DNA of 64,000 nt, taken from assembly GCA_001643675.2 (NCBI GenBank), contig LSRY02000017.1, positions 434,001-498,000 of the forward strand. The letters are read 5' to 3'. The position numbers were made by a program, and so were the translations under genes. Origin of the DNA: Monocercomonoides exilis. Taxonomy: Eukaryota; Preaxostyla; Oxymonadida; Polymastigidae. Each line of letters opens with the position of its first letter. Within the stretch, counting starts at the first letter, position 1. The notes under the pieces were generated by a model. That model saw only the letters and a list, made by a program, of their open reading frames with translations, was not told the DNA's origin and did not search any database. Of this stretch, positions 59,990 through 64,000 are shown piece by piece.

Positions 59990-61395
59990 CTTCATTTATT
60001 CTCTTGAAAGCGCAAATTACTTCTGTTGCATGTGTTTTTGAGATCTTACATGTAAACAAACTTTGGAGAAATGATAAGATTGTTTTATTTTGTACCAAAC
60101 ATAAGATTTTTATTTTCTGTGATATTTATATGTATTTTCTTGCTTTTATATATTTACAATTTATCTTTGATGATAGTTAAGATGGCGAAAAAAAAATTTA
60201 TCTGTAATTTGTGTATTTTGCAGTTGCTAAACCAAATGTATTGAAGGAATGCTGATTTTATTAACAAACAGATTTTGATGACATAAACTTAGTGTATAGT
60301 TTGGTTTTATATTTTTTATGTTGAATTTTTCGTTTGTTTTTTCTTCATATTTCTTTTTTTTGTTTCATATTTTTCTTTTATATTTTAAATTACATTTTAA
60401 CTGTTTCTTTTCTCATTTTGGAATTATCCATGTAATGGAGGTCTTATTATGGATGATTCCACAAGTATATGTTGACTTTTTTCTGATGGTTTTATGGAGG
60501 AAACTCTTTGTTCAATCAATTTTTTTGTATGAATTTTCTATTAAAAAGAAGCAAAAATTAAAAAAACAGATTACATATCCATTCGTTATTGCTATTTGAA
60601 TAGAAATTTTTCAATCAAACTATTTATTTGAAAGATATTACCATTAGAGAAACAAGAAACAAGACTGGGAATTTATTTTCTAAGATAATATTTCATCTTA
60701 TTTCTAAAAAATGGAATTCTTCCTTGTTATTTTCAATCTGATAAAACGAGTAGCAAATGGGTACTTTACCAGGACATCAGAATTTTTAATAATTGTCTAA
60801 ATTTTTTTGAAAAGTTCCTTTTGTTTAATTTTCAAAAAAAGAAAATTTCATATTTCGATCAAATTTATGTTCCCATTCACAAAACTTTTCTTGAATGAAA
60901 ATGATAACATTGTAAAGATTTTATTTTTATGGCGAAATTTCGTGTTTAAGAACCGAAATTTGATCAAAGAATGAAATTTTTGTTTTAATTGATTTTTTAA
61001 ACATAAGGAACTTTTCTAAAAATTTTAGACAATTTATGTTTGAAGTATTGATCATTGTTTTTTCCTTTTTGAACAAAATATCAGAGTGAGGAAATCATTC
61101 TGTGTTGAAATAAAAAATTTTCTAAATTATAAAAAATCATTCTGGGACATGATATGGGTGAATATTTTTGAAATCATATTTTTTTTCGGGGTGTCAATTT
61201 TTCAAAGATTAAAAGTTTTTTGAAGAGATTCTGAATTCAAATATCAAAAGACTATTGCAACTGTTTCAAAAATAAATGTCTGAGCTGAAGTGAAGATGAA
61301 GATGTCGTTAACACACCTTTTCACTTTTTTGTGTTCATTTATTAATATTCAAGGGAAATTAATAAACCGAAAATTCTGAATGAAAAAATATGATT
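59990..61395. other. gene-free AT-rich region with inverted repeats
   Basis: About 1.4 kb with no supportable exon. It contains two short inverted-repeat structures described separately. Confidence 0.5.
60791..61034. repeat. 244-bp imperfect inverted repeat
   Basis: Arms 60791..60866 and 60956..61034 are inverted and roughly 80-85% alike by eye (both carry AATTGTCTAAA and GATCAAATTT ends). The spacing and lack of coding content suggest an old MITE or hairpin. Confidence 0.65.
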
Positions 61396-61415
61396 TCAAA
61401 AATAATCACCCATAT
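61152..61415. repeat. 264-bp element with about 30-bp terminal inverted repeats
   Basis: ATATGGGTGAATATTTTTGA at the left end is matched by the inverse of TCAAAAATAATCACCCATAT at the right end, with one mismatch. There is no coding content. It sits directly beside the Merlin-type transposase remnant, so it could be a terminal or derivative part of that element. Confidence 0.6.
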
Positions 61416-62420
61416 TTTTATATATAAAAAATGAAGAAAATATTTGAAAATGTAATGAAAAATTATTCTGAAGGGCTATATTCAGTCGAACTTTCTCCAT
61501 CTCCTGCTCCAAAAAGATCTTCACATCATTTTCTTCATTTTTAGAAAGAATGCCATCAGAATCTGTGATTTCTTCCATATCCATTTCTTTAATTATTTCC
61601 GTTCCCTCTTCAATCAATTCATCAGGTTCATTGTGGATCAATTCTTTCATCATAACTTCAAACTGAAGCTTTTACGAACTTTTAACCAAAAACATTGCAT
61701 TTTGATCGGAAATATATTTCATTCTCATTCCGGACTGATGAAAAGATGACCTTAATTGCTTCCATAACCATTCAATTGTGTTTAAGAAAGCCTTATTCTC
61801 TTATACGGAAATTACACGTTTGTGGAAGACTGTTTCATGTGAATAACCAAACATATTCAAACATTGGAAAACTTTCAACACGTCAGAATATATCATTATA
61901 CCAATTTTGATATGATCCATAATTATAAATATCAGCGTATCTTTGGTTCTGTTTGGTGCTATCGTCATAAATCTATCACCAGCTCCTCCACCTTCCAAAA
62001 TTTCGACTTCTCCAAAAATCAAAATCAACTTCTTCTTTCTTCTTTAATGGAATTTCTTTCTATTCCAGACTTCTTCGAACATCTCCACAATCTTCACCAC
62101 TCCTCCAATTTTGTGCAGGTTTCTGATCCAATTTCGTATGAAGCAGCACTTCGTAACACAAGCCCAATCTGTTTCTGTCTTTCTATTCACAGATAATAAC
62201 ATTGAAACAGTTCTAATTGGAAATTTTTACGAGAGATGTTGAAAACAATGAGAGAAACTCCTCGGGGCTTTTTCTTATTTTTAAAAACTGTTTCAACGTG
62301 ATCAGAACTCTTGAATATTCTGCATCTTGAACAAATCCAATATGTGTATCCTTCTTCCATTCTGCTCGTTTTTTCTTTTTTGTGAATTCTGCATATTGGT
62401 GACATTCCGTCTCTCAGCAC
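61396..62420 (-). mobile_element. decayed Merlin/IS1595-type DNA transposase
   Basis: Pieces in several minus-strand frames line up in order with a Merlin (ISXO2-like DDE) transposase. A zinc-ribbon-like N-terminus at 62420-62187 reads CRIHKKEKTSRMEEGYTYW, then ICSRCRIF. At about 62130-62045 is HKIGGVVKIVEMFEEVWNRK, where the family has KIVEIDES, so the first catalytic Asp appears lost. At 62028-61801 come FMTIAPNRTKDTLIFIIMDH and IYSDVLKVF (second Asp of the YSD motif kept), then MFGYSHETVFH. At about 61760-61690 is NTIEWLWKQLRSSFH, the C-terminal acidic motif, followed by an in-frame TAA and an acidic tail. The frameshifts and stops mean the element is inactive. Terminal repeats were not resolved. 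Confidence 0.8.
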
Positions 62421-62939
62421 AGTGAAACACCAATTTCACGATTTCTCTTCGTTAAAAAAAGGCGCTATTCATCAATGAAATTGACATATCTTTCAGAATC
62501 AAATTTGGTACAGACATAAAAAAATGTTGATCATTCCCTTTATCTGTGAAATATTTTTTGATCAAAAAATTGAAAAAAAAACATTTTTTAAACAAGTTTC
62601 AACACAAATTGAACAACTTGCAAAAATGAAATAATTCTTTATAAACTGGTGTATGCAATTTGAAATAGTTTTTGAATGATCCGGTGAAATATATTGATAC
62701 CGTGAAATTGTCAAAGAATAAAAGAATGGAAAAAAATGCAATAACATTTCAAATAATGAATTATTAAATAAGCTTATTGGGCAAGTTTATTGAACTTTAT
62801 TTTTTTCAGATAAAAAATTGGCTGAGTTCAGTTTTATATTGGACACACAAAAAAATTCAATGAACGTTGCATTTTTTTGGGTGATCTTGAACATATCTCT
62901 GAAAGAGAAACACTTTTCAAAAATGGGACCGTAAATACG

Positions 62940-62971
<32 letters not shown>

Positions 62972-63222
62972 AGAAACTTCACTTGGAAGATGGAGTGGGG
63001 AGGGGTGTGGTGAGAAAGAGGACATTATTATTCATAAATAGAAATTGAGGTTGATAATTAGTTTTTGATATTTTGGAGCTTGGCAAATACAAAAAAAATG
63101 CGACCATTATTGAAGCAAATTGATCATAAAATTGTTTGAGATTTTTTGAGAATTTATATTTTTAAAAACACTTTTTCTCAAAAATATCTTCTTTTTTAAA
63201 TAATGACAAACTTTTATTTAAG
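62421..63222. other. intergenic region with poly(A) run
   Basis: About 800 bp between the transposase relic and the VAMP7-like gene. It contains a run of 29 A at 62940-62968 and no recognisable gene. The final about 170 bp presumably include the SNARE gene promoter. Confidence 0.45.
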
Positions 63223-64000
63223 ATGCCGATCATTTTTTCTCTTGTAGCTCGTGGGCAATATATCATTGCAGATGCATCTCAGCAATCTGGAAACTTCAAG
63301 CAAGTTGCACAACGAATTCTTGCTAAAATGTCTCAAACAGATTCTAAGATGTCGTATCAACATGACGAGTGTGCATATTTTGTTTTAAGTCGCATTATTT
63401 TATTATTTTTTTTTTCATGGGAATATATTTTGTTCATTTTTAAGATATACTTTTCACTATGAAGTGAGCAATCAATTAGTTTTTATGTGCTTGACAGACC
63501 ACAATTTTGATAGAAGAGTTGCCTTTTCATTTTTGTCTGATGCAAAACAATTGTTCATTTCAAGATACGGTGTATCTGTAGATATTTCAAGTAGTTATCA
63601 ATTCCGTGATTTCAACGGTGAACTGAAAAGATTAATGAACCAATTTTCTGCACAATCCAGTGATCGTATTGCTCGAGCAAAAGCCGATGTTGATGTTCTT
63701 CGGGGTGCTGTTGAAGAAAACATTGGTTTGAGCTGTTTTTACGAAAAAGAAGAATTACCATTTTTTTATGTGATAAATATTTCAATTTTTACATTTATTA
63801 TCTTTCATCATTTTTTTAAAATTTATTTGAACATTTCAGATAGGATATTGGATAGACAAGAAAAAGTTGAACTTTTAGTTGATCGTTCTGAATCATTAGC
63901 ACAAGGCTCAATCCAGTTTAGAAAAAAGAGCACACAACTGAAAAAGTCTATGTGGTGGAAAAATTGTAAACTGTGGATTGTAATAATTATTATACTTCTG
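63223..64000 (+). CDS. VAMP7-like longin R-SNARE (truncated by window end)
   Basis: Vesicle SNARE for fusion with endosome, lysosome or plasma membrane. Exons 63223..63368, 63445..63725 and 63840 onward (donors GTGTGC and GTTTGA, all in frame); about 196 aa are visible. The start MPIIFSLVARGQYIIADASQ opens a longin domain. YTFHYEVSNQLVFMCLTD matches the longin signature between strands and helix. The SNARE helix spans about 125-185 (DVLRGAVEENIDRILDRQEK); the Arg in LDRQE is in the position of the R-SNARE ionic layer. A basic/aromatic WWKNCKLW stretch then starts the C-terminal transmembrane anchor, which runs off the window. Ykt6 is excluded by the hydrophobic anchor. Confidence 0.93.

Overview
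The window looks like the nuclear genome of an intron-containing flagellate protist, most likely an oxymonad-type metamonad similar to Monocercomonoides. The assignment is an inference from four things. All three stop codons are used as ordinary stops (TAA, TAG and TGA all end recognisable genes). Introns are short and AT-rich, with an unusual GTNTG-type donor. Low-complexity poly-serine tracts are very common. The window also carries very large surface proteins with right-handed beta-helix repeats, a transmembrane segment and a cytosolic tail. There are no operons, Shine-Dalgarno sites, CRISPR arrays or recognisable tRNA/rRNA genes.

Layout. 0-12 kb holds a calcium-handling group: calreticulin (minus, cut by the window edge) lies 47 bp from a divergent six-exon ferlin (plus). 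Then come a ubiquitin-ribosomal protein eL40 fusion (minus) and a six-exon plasma-membrane-type Ca2+ ATPase (plus). 13.6-23.6 kb holds a divergent pair: an unidentified proline-rich/coiled-coil protein (minus) and a TTLL6/13-type tubulin polyglutamylase (plus) with an enormous serine-rich tail. 24-30.4 kb carries an importin-alpha-like armadillo protein with a low-complexity NPF/FG-rich tail and a membrane-anchored histidine acid phosphatase. 31-50.2 kb carries two giant type I membrane proteins (about 2,646 and 2,564 aa) with beta-helix ectodomains. The second ends in a kinase-like domain lacking the catalytic motifs. Between them is a gene-free stretch containing an 877-bp near-perfect palindrome.

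50.2-55.9 kb is a relic zone. It has an inverted, about 1.6-kb copy of part of the TTLL tail, frameshifted coding fragments and short coding-like islands I cannot name. 56-60 kb is a Kelch-repeat/cysteine-rich membrane protein broken by one in-frame stop and one frameshift. 60-63 kb is gene-poor, with inverted repeats and a decayed Merlin/IS1595-type DNA transposase. The window ends inside a VAMP7-like longin R-SNARE gene.

How the genes fit together. Calreticulin (ER Ca2+ buffer), ferlin (Ca2+-dependent membrane fusion), PMCA (Ca2+ export) and VAMP7 (fusion machinery) belong to calcium and membrane-traffic biology. The TTLL enzyme modifies cytoskeletal tubulin. The beta-helix, Kelch and phosphatase proteins are predicted surface or secretory-pathway proteins. 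Introns were placed by reading-frame continuity plus family homology. Each stated junction keeps the frame, and most of the totals were checked as multiples of three.
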